The notes under the pieces: model-generated
The model's input: the letters and a program-made list of their open reading frames with translations, nothing else
What the model was told of the DNA's origin: nothing
The model's database searches: none
Translations under genes and position numbers: made by a program
Source of the DNA: Ustilago trichophora
Taxonomy: Eukaryota; Basidiomycota; Ustilaginomycetes; Ustilaginales; Ustilaginaceae
DNA length: 64,000 nt
NCBI GenBank assembly: GCA_900323505.1
Contig: OOIN01000027.1
Span: forward strand, 248,001 to 312,000
Direction: 5' to 3'
Shown here: piece by piece, positions 48,499 through 60,300 of the stretch
Layout of the letters: every line of letters begins with the position of its first letter
How positions within the stretch are numbered: the stretch's first letter is position 1

Positions 48499-50511
48499 TT
48501 ACACTTCGCCTTCCTCAGGCTCGCTCTCATCAACATCATTGTCCGTCCTAAGCCTTTTCACTTCCTTCTCCGCCTGCCCTGCTCCATTGACACTTGCACT
48601 GGTACTCCTCTTCCTCCCACCCGCACCACCAGCTCTCCCGATCCCATCATCACTCGGGTGATCTTTCCTCTTACGACTCTCCTCCGCTTCGAGCTCCTTT
48701 TCCCGCTGACGACGGACAAACTTCTCCCACGCCCACTTGGGAATCCTCTCATCCTCCCCCATTGCCTCTGTATATTCGGCTAAACCTTCTACTCGACCTT
48801 TGACATCTTCGAAACTGGCATTTAGGTCCAGAGGCGGATCGATCTTCTTGAACGCGTAACGAAGGTCTTCGATCCGATGCCTGTGTTTTCGCTCCAACTT
48901 GCGTCGCTCCTCGGAAAGCTTACGCTCTTCTTCCTCGGCCAAATATGATACGAGTTCCGTGTAGATCTGCTTGAGTGTCGCTTCTGGTACTTGGCAGCCC
49001 GAGGTCCAGGCGAGGAATTCGGTCTCGGTGGTGCTGGGTGTCACTGTGTGGCCTGACTTGGAGGCGTGTTGGAGGGCGTCTGCGGTTTGTTTTTCTAGGT
49101 GCTGGTCAAGTGAATCTACGTGATCGTAGAAGAGGTCGAGAGGCGTGGACCCGGGTTGGCCCACAGCACGTAGGAAGTCATCGTGATCTTTGACTAGGGG
49201 GAATACCTCACCCCACGTGGAGCGGGCACGGATCTTGCCTTCAGTCTCGAGTTGCTTGAGGAGCGCCTTGAAGGCATCTCTGTTCTGACGTTCTTTACGA
49301 CGCTTTGCTTCGGCCTCCTTACGCTTGGCTGCATCCGCATCGCGCTCAATCCCCTTCATCAGGTCCTCAAAGACGAGCAGCATATCCGACAAGTCCATGG
49401 TGCTGAGATGCGGATCATCGGTATACTCGGGACTCTCGAGGATCGTACGATGGGCGTCGCGCCACCGAGTGAACACGTCGGCCTCAAACGTCTTGAGTAG
49501 AGCCATGAGCATATCCATGTTTCTCTTCCTGATCTTTGCCTCGCTCTCCCGCTCCGTCTGTTTCACATCCTTCATCACCGCATCGAAGATATCCCTTGCC
49601 TCATCGTCGCCCTTTGCCTGCTTCCACGTGGATGTCTCACCCAACAACTTTTTGGCGGTAGCGAAACTAGAATAGCTCTTCAACCTCTTGTCGTTGCTGA
49701 TCAGTTGTTTGAAGAGCGGCTTGAGTGTCTCCAGCCGAGCAGCCGATTCCTCGGCGCGTTGACGACGGAGAGCGTCGATGTGCTTGTTGAACGCAGCTTT
49801 GCGCTCAGCGATCGTCTTGAGCGCTTTGTAGAGCGGGTTGGTGATGATGCTGCGCATGGTGGTTTCCCAGGTCCAGTCGACGTCGACATCGGTGTCGGAG
49901 AGAAGTTGGAGGAAGGCAGATTCAGCAGCTTCTTTGTCACCTTTGAAATTCAACTCGGTGGCACCGGACATGGTTTGGATGGTGGAGTGCGGCGCGGCGC
50001 GGTTGGATGTGGAAGAAGGCTGGTGAGGTAAGGGGGACGCAGTGGCGGTGAGGGGGGTATTGGAGCCAGATGCTCGATGCGCTGGGTTTGGCGAGAGGGC
50101 GTGCGATGGTCTTGCGCCCGGTGATGCTTGACCCATGGCTTGAGAGGGGCTTGGGATGGCAGCTGCGGGAGAGCGAGCAAAGGCAGCGGGCGACTGGGTG
50201 GAGTTTACATTTGGGGTTGAAGAGGCAAATGGCGTTGGAGTTGCGGCAGGACCATCAACAGGATACGTATCGAGAATGTGCTTGAGCTCAGGAGGAAGAG
50301 TCCAAGTAGACTGCTTCGTGACGTTGTGGACGTAATACGAGCGGTCGCCAGACTTGTACTCCTTCCATGGTGTTGCTTCGAGTGCCCGCTCGCGAGGCGT
50401 CTTGAGCTCGGAAGGTTTCTCCCACACCGAACGCCTTTCGATGGTATGGTACCAGTAGGGGCGTCCCTCTGGCGTCCTGTGCTCTGTCCATGGCACAGCC
50501 GGTGCCGACAT
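48499..50511 (-). CDS. PRP40: U1 snRNP-associated splicing factor Prp40 (WW and FF domains)
   Basis: One exon encodes 670 residues. Two WW domains come first, at about 5-33 (WTEHRTPEGRPYWYHTIERR, ending W..P) and about 48-75 (WKEYKSGDRSYYVHNVTKQS, ending W..P). A Pro/Ser/Ala linker follows. Four to five FF domains then span about 195-580, beginning AESAFLQLLSDTDVDVDWTW, each with the spaced F...F helical pattern. The C-terminus is Lys/Arg/Glu-rich and ends EPEEGEV. In yeast, Prp40 is part of U1 snRNP, and its WW domains bind branch-point protein and Prp8, bridging the 5' splice site to the 3' end of the intron. It is divergent from the U2AF gene with 346 bp between start codons. Confidence 0.95.
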   Translation of the reverse strand: MSAPAVPWTEHRTPEGRPYWYHTIERRSVWEKPSELKTPRERALEATPWKEYKSGDRSYYVHNVTKQSTWTLPPELKHILDTYPVDGPAATPTPFASSTPNVNSTQSPAAFARSPAAAIPSPSQAMGQASPGARPSHALSPNPAHRASGSNTPLTATASPLPHQPSSTSNRAAPHSTIQTMSGATELNFKGDKEAAESAFLQLLSDTDVDVDWTWETTMRSIITNPLYKALKTIAERKAAFNKHIDALRRQRAEESAARLETLKPLFKQLISNDKRLKSYSSFATAKKLLGETSTWKQAKGDDEARDIFDAVMKDVKQTERESEAKIRKRNMDMLMALLKTFEADVFTRWRDAHRTILESPEYTDDPHLSTMDLSDMLLVFEDLMKGIERDADAAKRKEAEAKRRKERQNRDAFKALLKQLETEGKIRARSTWGEVFPLVKDHDDFLRAVGQPGSTPLDLFYDHVDSLDQHLEKQTADALQHASKSGHTVTPSTTETEFLAWTSGCQVPEATLKQIYTELVSYLAEEEERKLSEERRKLERKHRHRIEDLRYAFKKIDPPLDLNASFEDVKGRVEGLAEYTEAMGEDERIPKWAWEKFVRRQREKELEAEESRKRKDHPSDDGIGRAGGAGGRKRSTSASVNGAGQAEKEVKRLRTDNDVDESEPEEGEV

Positions 50512-50857
50512 GGTGAGCTGCTTTTGAGGTCGGATCTCTTACAAGTGTGTCGTAGAAGGAAGATGAGGATGAAGTACAATCAGCCGGCTCCACTCTGGAA
50601 TTTCTGCCTCTCTAGCAGACCCTGGCATTTCACATCAAGAATCGGAATTCGGACAAACAAGAGGCGAAGAAAGGATGGGAATTTGCCAAGCTGTTGCTGC
50701 TCCTCCATTTTCAAGCCACATTTCGTGCATTCGGGTCCCATCCGCCTGCCTCCCGCCTTCACTTGCTCATCAACAACCACAATCAGCTTCTTCCCGTCCC
50801 CTTCACATACTCAGCATCGGATTTCGTTCCGATCACATCTGCGTGTCGACATTCACC
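50512..50857. promoter_or_regulatory. Bidirectional promoter region between PRP40 and the U2AF gene
   Basis: Only 346 bp separate the two divergent start codons, so the core promoters and leaders of both genes must fit here. I see no TATA box on either strand. The half near U2AF is CT/CA-rich. Frames crossing the region are upstream extensions of the U2AF frame that start at a non-ATG codon and are not used. Confidence 0.65.
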
Positions 50858-53002
50858 ATGGCGGATAGCGCCGACGCCTTCTTGGCCGGCATCGAGGACG
50901 AAGTGCGCAGCAAGGCAAAAGAGCGCAACAGCTCTTCGTCTGGGAGAGACCGGGATCGCGATCGTAGAGACAGAAGGTCAGGAAGAGACGCATACGAGGA
51001 GGATCGCAGCGCCTCTTCAAGCTCGCGTAAGAGGAGAGGCGATGGCGAGGAGCGTGATGAACACGATCGATACCCACGCAAGAGTCAGCGCGATGACAGG
51101 GACAGGCGCGATAGGGATGACGACGATCGTCGTCGAAGACGCAGGGATGACGACTACTACGGAGGGAACGGAGGAGGAAGGGGGAACCGTGATGGTAGGG
51201 ACAGCTACTCGTACCGACGAGATCGAGACGACCGATACTCTGGCCGCAGGGAGCGTTCGCGGTATGACGAGGACGACTACTACCATGAACGAGGAAGCCG
51301 AAACCGTGGAGGAGACTGGAGGAGCGCCGAGGGACGTGACAGCAGTCCGTCGGTGCGTCGCAGTCCAACGCCAGAAGGTACCATTCCGATCAGCGAGCGA
51401 GCTAGGCCCAACTCCAAGTGGGATATCCCCGCACCCGGCTTCGAAGGGACCAGTGCTCTCGCTGCCAAGGCAACTGGCTTGTTCGGTATCCCTGGACAGA
51501 CAAGGCTGGTAGGAATGCCACCTGTCAATCTCGGCGTAAATGGTCCTGGCGTTCCGCCTGGCGTCGGCTTGCCGCTACCCCCCATCCACATGGGTGGTCA
51601 ACCCATTCATCCCCACCGTGGCGGTCCCATGCCTCCTCACCAGCATCCTCGGCAGCCGTACCCACCGCACGGGCAACATCCTAGCCAGTCGTACTCGCAT
51701 CCCAACATGCATCAGCAACATCCGCATCAGCAGCAAGGATACCCGCGAGCCCAGCAACCTCCACACGGCCACGGTTCTCCCTACCCACCTCAATCTGGAT
51801 TCGGTCCCAACAACGGCTCCCAGAGCCAAGGTCCTTCTCCAGAAGAAATGGCTGTACAGAACGCCAGCCGTCAAGCGCGTCGACTGTACGTCGGCAACAT
51901 CACGCACCAAGCCAACGAGGCCAACATGGTGGCCTTCTTCAACGAGCAGATGCTCAAGCTCAAGCTTGGCACCGAGCCGGGCGAACCTGCCGTCTCGGCT
52001 CAGGTCAACGTCGACAAGGGCTATGCATTCGTCGAATTCCGCCATCCCGAAGAAGCGACCAATGCCATGTCGTTTGATGGGATCGTCTTCCAAGCGCAAT
52101 CGCTCAAGATTCGACGACCCAAGGACTACACTGGGCCCGACGTTCGTCCTCCTTCCAACATTCACGTGCCTGGCGTCATCAGCACAAACGTCCCCGACTC
52201 GCCCCACAAGATCTTTGTCGGCGGATTGCCTACCTATCTTACCGACGACCAGGTCATCGAGCTGCTTCAGGCGTTCGGTGAGCTGCGAGCCTTCAATCTG
52301 GTCAAAGATCCCGGTACGGGCGCGTCGAAAGGATTTGCGTTCTGCGAGTACGTAGATGCCGCACTTACCGACTTGGCTTGTCAGGGACTGAACGGTATGG
52401 AGCTCGGTGATCGTAACTTGGTGGTTCAACGTGCCAGTGTGGGAAGTGAGAAGAAGGCGCAGGCCATCGCAGCAACCGGAGCCAATGCGGGCACGCTGGG
52501 TAGTGCAGTACCCTCTTCGCTGCAACAGTTTGCTGGAGAGGGTGGCGATGCGGGCGAGCCAACGAGCTGCATGGTCTTGCTCAACATGGTCACGCCTGAA
52601 GAGCTGCAGGATGACGAAGAGTACGCGGACATCGTCGAAGACATTAGGGACGAGTGTACAAAGTACGGCGCCGTTACAGACGTGCGTGTTCCGCGACCGG
52701 CAAAGGAAAGCAAAGGTGCAGCTGCGCATCAGTGGAAGAGAAGCCAGGATGAGAGCGATCAAGGTGCAGAAAACAGCAGCGGAGAGCGAGAGGGCGTAGG
52801 CAGAGTCTATGTCAGGTACGGCGAGACAGAGCACTGCGCAGAGGCGCTCAAGGCGATCGCGGGCAGACAGTTTGGAGGACGCACAGTCATCTGTGCGTTC
52901 CTGAAGGAGGACGACTGGCCCGGTGACGAGGACGGTGGACAGAACGCTGATGATACCGCTGCTCAAGCCAGAGGAGCTGCTTTCGGCACTGATGCCAACT
53001 AA
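50858..53002 (+). CDS. U2AF2: U2AF large subunit (U2AF65-type splicing factor)
   Basis: One exon encodes 714 residues from the ATG at 50858 (MADSADAFLAGIEDEVRSKA). The first 170 residues are an Arg/Asp/Ser-rich RS-like domain. Next comes NSKWDIPAPGFEGTS, matching the Trp-containing U2AF small-subunit-binding motif. A Pro/His/Gln-rich stretch follows, then RRM1 (about 341-430, RRLYVGNITHQANEANMVAF), RRM2 (about 449-530, KIFVGGLPTYLTDDQVIELL) and a C-terminal UHM (about 568-700) with the RQFGGR motif. U2AF65 binds the polypyrimidine tract through RRM1-RRM2 and SF1/SF3b1 through the UHM, recruiting U2 snRNP. A Pro-Gly-rich insert before RRM1 and an acid/Ser insert inside the UHM make it longer than the human protein. 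Confidence 0.95.
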   Translation: MADSADAFLAGIEDEVRSKAKERNSSSSGRDRDRDRRDRRSGRDAYEEDRSASSSSRKRRGDGEERDEHDRYPRKSQRDDRDRRDRDDDDRRRRRRDDDYYGGNGGGRGNRDGRDSYSYRRDRDDRYSGRRERSRYDEDDYYHERGSRNRGGDWRSAEGRDSSPSVRRSPTPEGTIPISERARPNSKWDIPAPGFEGTSALAAKATGLFGIPGQTRLVGMPPVNLGVNGPGVPPGVGLPLPPIHMGGQPIHPHRGGPMPPHQHPRQPYPPHGQHPSQSYSHPNMHQQHPHQQQGYPRAQQPPHGHGSPYPPQSGFGPNNGSQSQGPSPEEMAVQNASRQARRLYVGNITHQANEANMVAFFNEQMLKLKLGTEPGEPAVSAQVNVDKGYAFVEFRHPEEATNAMSFDGIVFQAQSLKIRRPKDYTGPDVRPPSNIHVPGVISTNVPDSPHKIFVGGLPTYLTDDQVIELLQAFGELRAFNLVKDPGTGASKGFAFCEYVDAALTDLACQGLNGMELGDRNLVVQRASVGSEKKAQAIAATGANAGTLGSAVPSSLQQFAGEGGDAGEPTSCMVLLNMVTPEELQDDEEYADIVEDIRDECTKYGAVTDVRVPRPAKESKGAAAHQWKRSQDESDQGAENSSGEREGVGRVYVRYGETEHCAEALKAIAGRQFGGRTVICAFLKEDDWPGDEDGGQNADDTAAQARGAAFGTDAN

Positions 53003-53252
53003 TCAATCCTTCACAAATACATTCTTCTTTACGCAATGTCATGGAAGCATCTCAATCTCAAGGAAGAGTTATGCTGTGAGAGATCGAGAATCGGGTCCAT
53101 GCCGAAGCTTGATCCCCAACCGACCAAATCGCAATCGGGTGAGCGATGGTGAACGATAAGCGTTTTCTGCGGGCCAAATCGGACAGACGAGCGAGTGCCA
53201 AAATCGGCCCACTTTTTCTTGAGAAGAGAAGAGAAACTCTTTCGAAAACGCC

Positions 53253-53290
<38 letters not shown>

Positions 53291-54401
53291 TAGGATTGGC
53301 GTGTGGGCTTGCATGGAAAGAAAGGATCGCCTGACTCTCACCATTCCAATGGCTGTACCGTGCTGTTGCCATCACTCGAAGCACTTGATGAATCACTTGC
53401 ACAGCCTTTGGCAGTGTGGCGAAGCATCAGAGGAAGGTGATAAACTCTGGATCATGGGTGATTGTTGTGTCTGCTGATCTCGACGTAGCTAGAGAGCACA
53501 AGGAAGCGTGAGAAGGCGTTGGCCGCCCATCGATTGCTGATGTTGCCAAAATTGCCCGATGACTGCAGAGCCAAAGGGAGAACAAAGACAACCCGCGGCC
53601 AGTTAGCCAGCCAGCACAAAGCAGCACTTTCCAGTCCGAGCAGCTCCGTTGCAGGGTGCGTGTTTGGCCGAGTGCTAGCAAGAAAGTGCGGCGGCCAACC
53701 CAAAATTGGCTCTGGCTGGCTGCTCTCTGCTCTCTCTGGTCTCTCGCTACCAACCGAAATGGCACGATTTTCACTGCTTGATTTTCGCCACCGAGCCCAA
53801 AAGTGACACTTTACCTCCTCCTTCAAATTTCCTTCGCGTCAGGCGACTCTGTGCTCTCAACCTTTTTTGGACCTGATCTTCGCAGTGCGCTTTGGCCGCC
53901 GCACATCTTCGCGGCAATCAGCCTGGGGAAAAGTGCCCCCGCGTCGTTGTAGCTACTGTACTTGACTGCCCAAAATTCCTGATTGAAAGGGTTGAGTTCT
54001 TCTTTCTGCAGATTGGCAGAGAAGACACCTTCTTTGCTTTTTTAGTGACCGTTCGCCGTCCTTTGGCTCGCCTAGGTCTTCGCGTGCTCATCTTCTGAGA
54101 CAGCCAACCGTGTGCAGAGAGAAGTGGGTTTCGCAGCTGCAGGAGCACAGTCGGCGCTTGCGTGCGTGAGTGTGAAGCTTTCGAGTGTCCAAAACCACGC
54201 ATCCATTCATTCATTTTGCGAGTGCGTGTGTGTGTTGTGCATGGTACGTTTCCGCGTCCGTGTTCCAATCAGCGCTACGTCTGATCTTGCCTCGCCTCGT
54301 CAGCAACTCGCCGAGCCTCTTGACTACCATCCCACCCTCGCACAACAGGTTCCTTTCTCACACTCGTTTACCATCCTCCCCCTCTTCATACACATTTCAA
54401 C
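53003..54401. other. Intergenic region between the U2AF gene and ERG13
   Basis: These 1.4 kb hold the U2AF 3' end, an uninterrupted run of 33 A (53254-53286) and the ERG13 promoter and leader (CT-rich from about 54280). Short frames at 53427-53826 have no family features. No sterol-response-like element was recognised by eye. Confidence 0.55.
53254..53286. repeat. A33 homopolymer
   Basis: Thirty-three A in a row lie 252 bp after the U2AF stop codon. It is the longest homopolymer in the window. Confidence 0.97.
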
Positions 54402-56096
54402 ATGTCGGCTCGTCCCCAGAACGTCGGAATCAAGGCCATCGAGATCTACTTCCCCCGTAGGGTAAGTCCATTCTCCCACTCCTGACCGGCGCTACGGCAA
54501 TGATGGCGACGACGAGCGAATCTCGTGCTGGGAGACAAACATCTCGTCGCTGTGATTCGTGCTCTACTCGCTACTTTTGAAACTCGAACTGACTTTTCTT
54601 CCACCCTTGCATTTTTGGTGACGACAACGATCAACAGTGCATCTCGGAAGATGAGCTCGAGGACTTTGACGGTGTAGCCAAAGGCAAATACACCATCGGT
54701 TTCGGTCAGAAGTACATGGCCTGCACCGACGACCGAGAGGACATCAACTCGTTCGCTCTTTCCGGTAAGTTTTCGCCCATATTCGGTTCTGGTATCAGCC
54801 AGCCACACACGCCGAGAGAGACGATCCAGTACTGACTGCTCACGTCTTTGCCGTGCTCTTTGATCCACTCTCCTGACTGCAACAGTCGTCTCCGGCCTCC
54901 TCGAGAAGAACAACATTGACCCCCGCAGCATCGGTCGTCTCGATGTTGGTACCGAGACCATCATTGACAAGTCCAAGTCGGTCAAGACCGTCCTCATGGA
55001 CCTCTTTGCGCCCTCTGGCAACAACAACATCGAGGGTATCGACAGCAAGAACGCCTGCTACGGTGGTACCGCCGCTCTCTTCAATGCCATCAACTGGGTT
55101 GAGAGCAGCTCGTGGGACGGCCGTGACGCCATCGTCGTCGCTGGTGACATTGCCATCTACGCCGAGGGCTCTGCCCGTCCCGTCGGTGGTGCCGGTGCCG
55201 TTGCCATGCTCATCGGTCCTGACGCTCCCCTCGTCTTTGAGCCCGCTCACGGTACCCACATGAGCAACTTCTGGGACTTTTACAAGCCCAACCTCTCCTC
55301 CGAATATCCCGAGGTTGACGGTCCCGAGACCATTCAGGCCTACCTTGGCTGCCTCGACAAGACCTACGACGCCTACCGTCAGCGTGCTGCCAAGCTCCGC
55401 AACGGTGCCGCCAACGGTGTCAACGGCCACTCGGATGCTTCCAACCTCGCCTCGATCAAGGTCGACGACTTTGACTACACCCTGTTCCACAGCCCTTACT
55501 CGAAGCTCGTCCAGAAGGGTTTCGGCCGATTGTTGTACAACGACTACGTCGCCGACCCCAAAAACGAGAAGTACGCCTCGATCCCTGCCGACTTTGCCGA
55601 GCTTGACCGAAAGTCGACCATCACCAACAAGGACGTCGAGAAGGCTTTCGCTGCTTTCGGCAAGGAGCTCCAGCAGACCAAGCTCGAGCCCGGTATGGAC
55701 ACTGTTCGACGATGCGGCAACATGTACACCGCCTCGCTCTACGGTGGTCTCGTCTCGTTGCTCTCCAACATTCCTTCGGCAGAGATCCAGGGCAAGCGCA
55801 TCCTCCTCTACTCGTTCGGTTCCGGTGCCGCTGCCTCGATGTTCGCTATCCGCGTCAACGGATCGATCGAGCAGCTCGTCAAGGCTGCTGACCTCAAGAA
55901 CCGCCTTGCAAGCATGAAGGTTGTTCCTTGCCAGACTTACGTCGAGGCTCTCAAGACCCGTGAGGCCACCCACAACGCTGTCAACCACAAGCCCGTCGGC
56001 CAGCTCGAGAACTTGTGGCCCGGCGCCTACTACCTTGAGAACGTCGACCACATGTACCGCAGGACATACGGCCGCATTCCCGCCAACGCCAACTAA
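54402..56096 (+). CDS. ERG13: Hydroxymethylglutaryl-CoA synthase (two introns)
   Basis: Exons 54402-54461, 54638-54764 and 54886-56096 encode 465 residues, normal for the family. Both introns have GTAAGT donors and ACAG acceptors, and the joins read YFPRR/CISEDELE and SFALS/VVSGLL. The catalytic residues are all present: Glu86 in VGTETIIDKSKS, Cys120 in NACYGGTAAL (acetylated in the reaction) and His264 in LFHSPYSKLVQKG. The enzyme condenses acetyl-CoA with acetoacetyl-CoA to HMG-CoA, the second step of the mevalonate pathway to ergosterol. The Asn/Gly insert near residues 228-240 (RNGAANGVNGHS) is a likely surface loop. The very regular C-rich codon use suggests high expression. Confidence 0.98.
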
Positions 56097-57302
56097 GCGT
56101 CGAGAGGTTTTCCAAGCAGCCGGAGCCCAGCGAGAGGAAAGGCCAGGCTCGAGACGCTACTTGTCCTCTATCAGGGGACTGTGCATTGTAAATAACGCCA
56201 TCTCGGCCTATCTGGTCTCTCCTTGGGGTAGGATGCAAGGGTGGGTGACAATTTGCCTCGCTGTTCGTTCACAACTTTCAGCATCTCGGCTTGAAGAACA
56301 CGGCTCTCTCATGCAAAGCATCTCCAAAACATGCTCTATCTTTGTCACTCTGTTCAGCCAGTCATTCACGCTCTGTATCTGGGTCTTTCTGCGTTCACTT
56401 TACCACACATGAATAATATGAATACTATAGAATCCACCGGGACATCCGCTCCCGTCTGAGTGACTGTCTGTCTGCTAGCCTCCCAATTTCATCCGCATCC
56501 GCGCAACTCACATCGATACCGGCTGGCAGATGCGGCACTCTGGATCCTTGCGAGGTGCTACCACAAATGCGAAGCATCTGCATCCGAACAAAGTGCATTG
56601 ATTCGGAAGACTTCCGATGCAAGACGAAAACAAGCCCAACCCGACCGTGTGGCTGTTCTGCGGAAAAAGTACTGCGCGTCTTTGGCTGGGAAATTTATCG
56701 GATCTGCCGACACCCCTTTTATCGCATCAACGCAACACGCTTCGGTGTCAAACTTCAAACACATCGGATCACCGACTTCGACGCCACGGCGTGCTGATCG
56801 AACATGGAGCATCTTCGGATGGACGAGATTTGAGATTTGGCCTTCTCAGGTGTCGGGAGATGCCGATACGGAAGAGTTCAATGCGGCGCAGAACAGCGAA
56901 GCTGTCGGCCGTGCCGATGGCGCTGCGCTTCCAGTCTTGCAATGCTTCCCACGCTATCGACGTATGGAATGACGCGTATCGATCCAGTCGATAGGTTCTG
57001 GCCACCGACGGATGACGGCCGTGACGACTCTTGTGCTTTGATCCTCTCGCCGGCACTGCGCAGTCGGATCTGACCTGGGACCTATGTTGAAGGTCGGAGA
57101 GTATAAGAAGATGCCATCTCCAGCTGAAGAACGCTCCCGAAAGGTCGAGCATCTTTCCACCTAGAGCCTATCGAACCCCGTTTCCGTCCATAGCGGCGCA
57201 CTCTCACCGCGCCTTCTTCTTCCCTCAAGACTATTGCGCCAACGACCTCGTCCTAGAATCGTCCCCTCCTTGGGCTACGAACGCCTCGACGGGCTCGGTG
57301 CC
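56097..57302. other. Intergenic region between ERG13 and the multicopper oxidase gene
   Basis: This 1.2-kb tandem gap has only short frames. Its last 250 bp carry a TATA-like element and a CT-rich leader for the oxidase gene. No RNA gene was seen. Confidence 0.55.
57102..57107 (+). promoter_or_regulatory. Putative TATA box of the multicopper oxidase gene
   Basis: TATAAG, in GAGTATAAGAAG, lies 196 bp upstream of the ATG at 57303. The following sequence is CT-rich up to the start, as in a leader. Confidence 0.45.
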
Positions 57303-60300
57303 ATGTTGGACACACGTGCTTTTCCAGGGCCTCACCGTCAAAGACGTCGCGGCCTGGCGATCGGCCTGGTCCTTGTAGCTTATTTCCTCTTCCTGTTTGC
57401 AGTTCCCTCCGGATCTATTTCTGCGGCCATTCCTATCCATCGTTCTGAACTTGCCAGTCGAGATGAAGGAACGGCGAACCATGATCGGTCTCACTTTGAC
57501 GGGGAGGAAACCGACCATCGCCAATTGCTGATCAAGAGGCACGAACAGATCTCATCGGGTTCCGTCGCAGCCGGCTTTGTCCATCCGACCCACCTCTACC
57601 GTCGCGATGCCGCTGCGCTCCCGGCTCCGGACAAGGCTTACAACATGACCGTCACTCAAGGTACCATCAGCCCCGATGGATTCGAGAGACTTGGCTTTCT
57701 CATGAATGGAAAGTTCCCCGCGGATCCTTTTGTCTGGGACGAGAACGATGATGTCGAGATCACGGTCAACAATCAGAGTCCTGTTCCTTTCGCGATTCAC
57801 TGGCACGGTATTCACCAGATCGGCACCCCAGAGATGGATGGTGTGCCTGGTTTGTCGCAGTGGAACATCTACACAGGCCAGTCGTACACTTATCGCTTCA
57901 AGCTGATCAACCAGTACGGTGGATATTGGTATCACAGTCACGAGAGGGGCTACTATGCTGACGGCTTGCGAGGGACCATTTACATTCGGCCAAAGGCAGG
58001 TCGCAAAAAACCTTGGAGCTTGATCAGCGCCAACCAGGACGATATCGATCAGATGGAGGCCGCCGAGAAGGATTTCCAAGTCATGCAGTTGTCTGACCAC
58101 TGGCACATCAACCATACCGATATGCTGTTGGTGGTTCATGAGACTGGCGTTCCACCTGCCTGCTTCGACTCGCTTCAGATCAACGGCCGCGGACGACAGT
58201 ATTGCGTCGACGACTGGACCACGGTCATCTCACCTGTGCAGGCTAGCTTGCTGCAGAACTTCAGCTCGACCAATCCGGACGGCATCACTTCCAAAGGCTG
58301 TATCTCGCTCGTTCCCCCCAAAGCTGGGTACACCGTCAAGGGCACGCTCGACACCAGGTATGGTGGTGTTTGTAAGAACACCACTGCCCCTCTGACAGTA
58401 TTCAGCGCTGCCAAGGCCATCAACGAAGGCAGGAAATGGCTCAACTTGCAGATCATCGATACCGCAACGAATTGGTATTATGGATGTTCCGTTGATGGAC
58501 ACAAGATGTGGATTGTTGCTGTTGATGGCCATTACGTCGAGCCGATGCAGGTCGACTGGGCCCAGATCACTATTGGTAGTAGGCTCAGTGTGATGGTCGA
58601 GCTGGATTCCAGTTTGGATGGCAACGTCTTCCCGATCCGTCTTACGGGCGCTCGTGCGCTGCAGCCTATCGAAGGGCACGCTTTTCTATCGTACATCGAC
58701 GATGTCGACGGTACATGGACTCCGGAGCTGGAGGAAGACTTTGGCTACGCGATGCGTACCCTGAGCACCGCTCATGTGCCGATGAGTGGCTTCATCACTG
58801 ATGCTTCGGTGGTCAAGTGGCAGCAGAACTTGAGCACGCCCTTCGACCCGATCAGTGCGGTGCCAAAGACGTCGAACATGACACTGCACGCTGTTGCCTC
58901 GCAGAACAGCCTCAACGTGTGGCAGCTCGCGACGATGCCGCTCGACACTGCTCATTTGGCTGACGAGCGGCCCATGCTTTTCAACGCGACGGATGGTAAC
59001 GCGACGTCCAACCAAATGACACCGTACGCCTCGATCCCGTTCGGTACGGTGGTGGACATCATCATGGAGAACAACATTTATTCGATCGTGGGCGGGCCCA
59101 ACAGCCCGCATCCTTTCCACATGCACTCGCGACGTTTCTGGATCATTGGAAGCGGCGCAGGCCCATTTCCCGCCGACACTGTCGCTGAGGCGCAAGATCT
59201 GGGATACACTTTCAATCTGGATACTCCACCTTTGCGAGACGGCTTCGACATCGACTCCAACTCCTGGGTTGTCATCCGCTACATAGTCGATCACGCCGCT
59301 GCCAACATTCTCCATTGTCACATCGACGACCATGCCATCGAAGGAATGGCAGCGGTCCTTCTGGAAGGCCTCGAAACTATTCCAGCCGGTGGCAACTTTA
59401 GCGAGGCTATCAAAGCCAAACCTGCAAACTACGTCGAGACGCAGAACGACGAGCTTGGCCAGGTGCTTGAGCTTGCATGGGCTACAGGCTCCGCCAATGC
59501 AAAGTACGTCGCTCCGCCAGTCACCGAAACAGTCACGCCGTGGGGCGACCCTCGAGCGCTGGCAAACAGTATCCAACTTGTAGCCAGCTCCAACAGCGTT
59601 CAGGCAGCCATCACAAGCTCGCTTCAGCAGGAGTTGAGCTTGCTCCAAGCCACAGCGACGGAAGAGATCACGGGAATCATCGCGACCGTGCAGTCGGATC
59701 ATCTGACCACCTTTACAGGGATTCCAGCAAGTAGCGAGATGGTGGCGGCTGCGGCTGCGACCGCGGTTGCAACGCTGACGGCAAGTGTGGCCGCAGAGAC
59801 GGCGGCTGATACTGCTCAGTCTACGCTCGTTGCTGCGGCGTATACGACGAGGGTTGCGACTCAGAACGCGTTCCCGACTCAAGCTGCTGGCACTGTTCCG
59901 GCGACCGCGACCGCCGTCGCTCCGGCTAGCGGGATTGTGACTGCTCTGACGACAGAGCCTGCTGCTGTTCTCGCCACTTCACCGGTAGGCGCGGCTGCCG
60001 GCCCTGTTGTCACTGTCTTTGCTACCGTCCCTGCTTCCGTAGTGACCGCTGGGGCAGCGACTGTACCTATCAGTGCGCTGGCTTCTGTACCTGCCACTGC
60101 ACCAGCTAGCCTGATTGCCAGTGCGCCTGCGAACGCCGTTGTTTCTGCTGCGGCACCCACCGTTGTGCCTAGCACACAATCTGCAGCCGTCAGTCGCGTG
60201 AATACGGATCTTCAGACGAGTCTCGCTGCTTCAAATGCGGTGTCACCAGCCAGTTTGATCGCTTACTCGACTTTGTTCCGCACTGCCGCTGGTTCGGCCT

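Noticed and set aside
51575..52966. A 463-codon antisense frame across the U2AF gene
   Set aside because: Shadow of the RRM-coding strand with no domain of its own.
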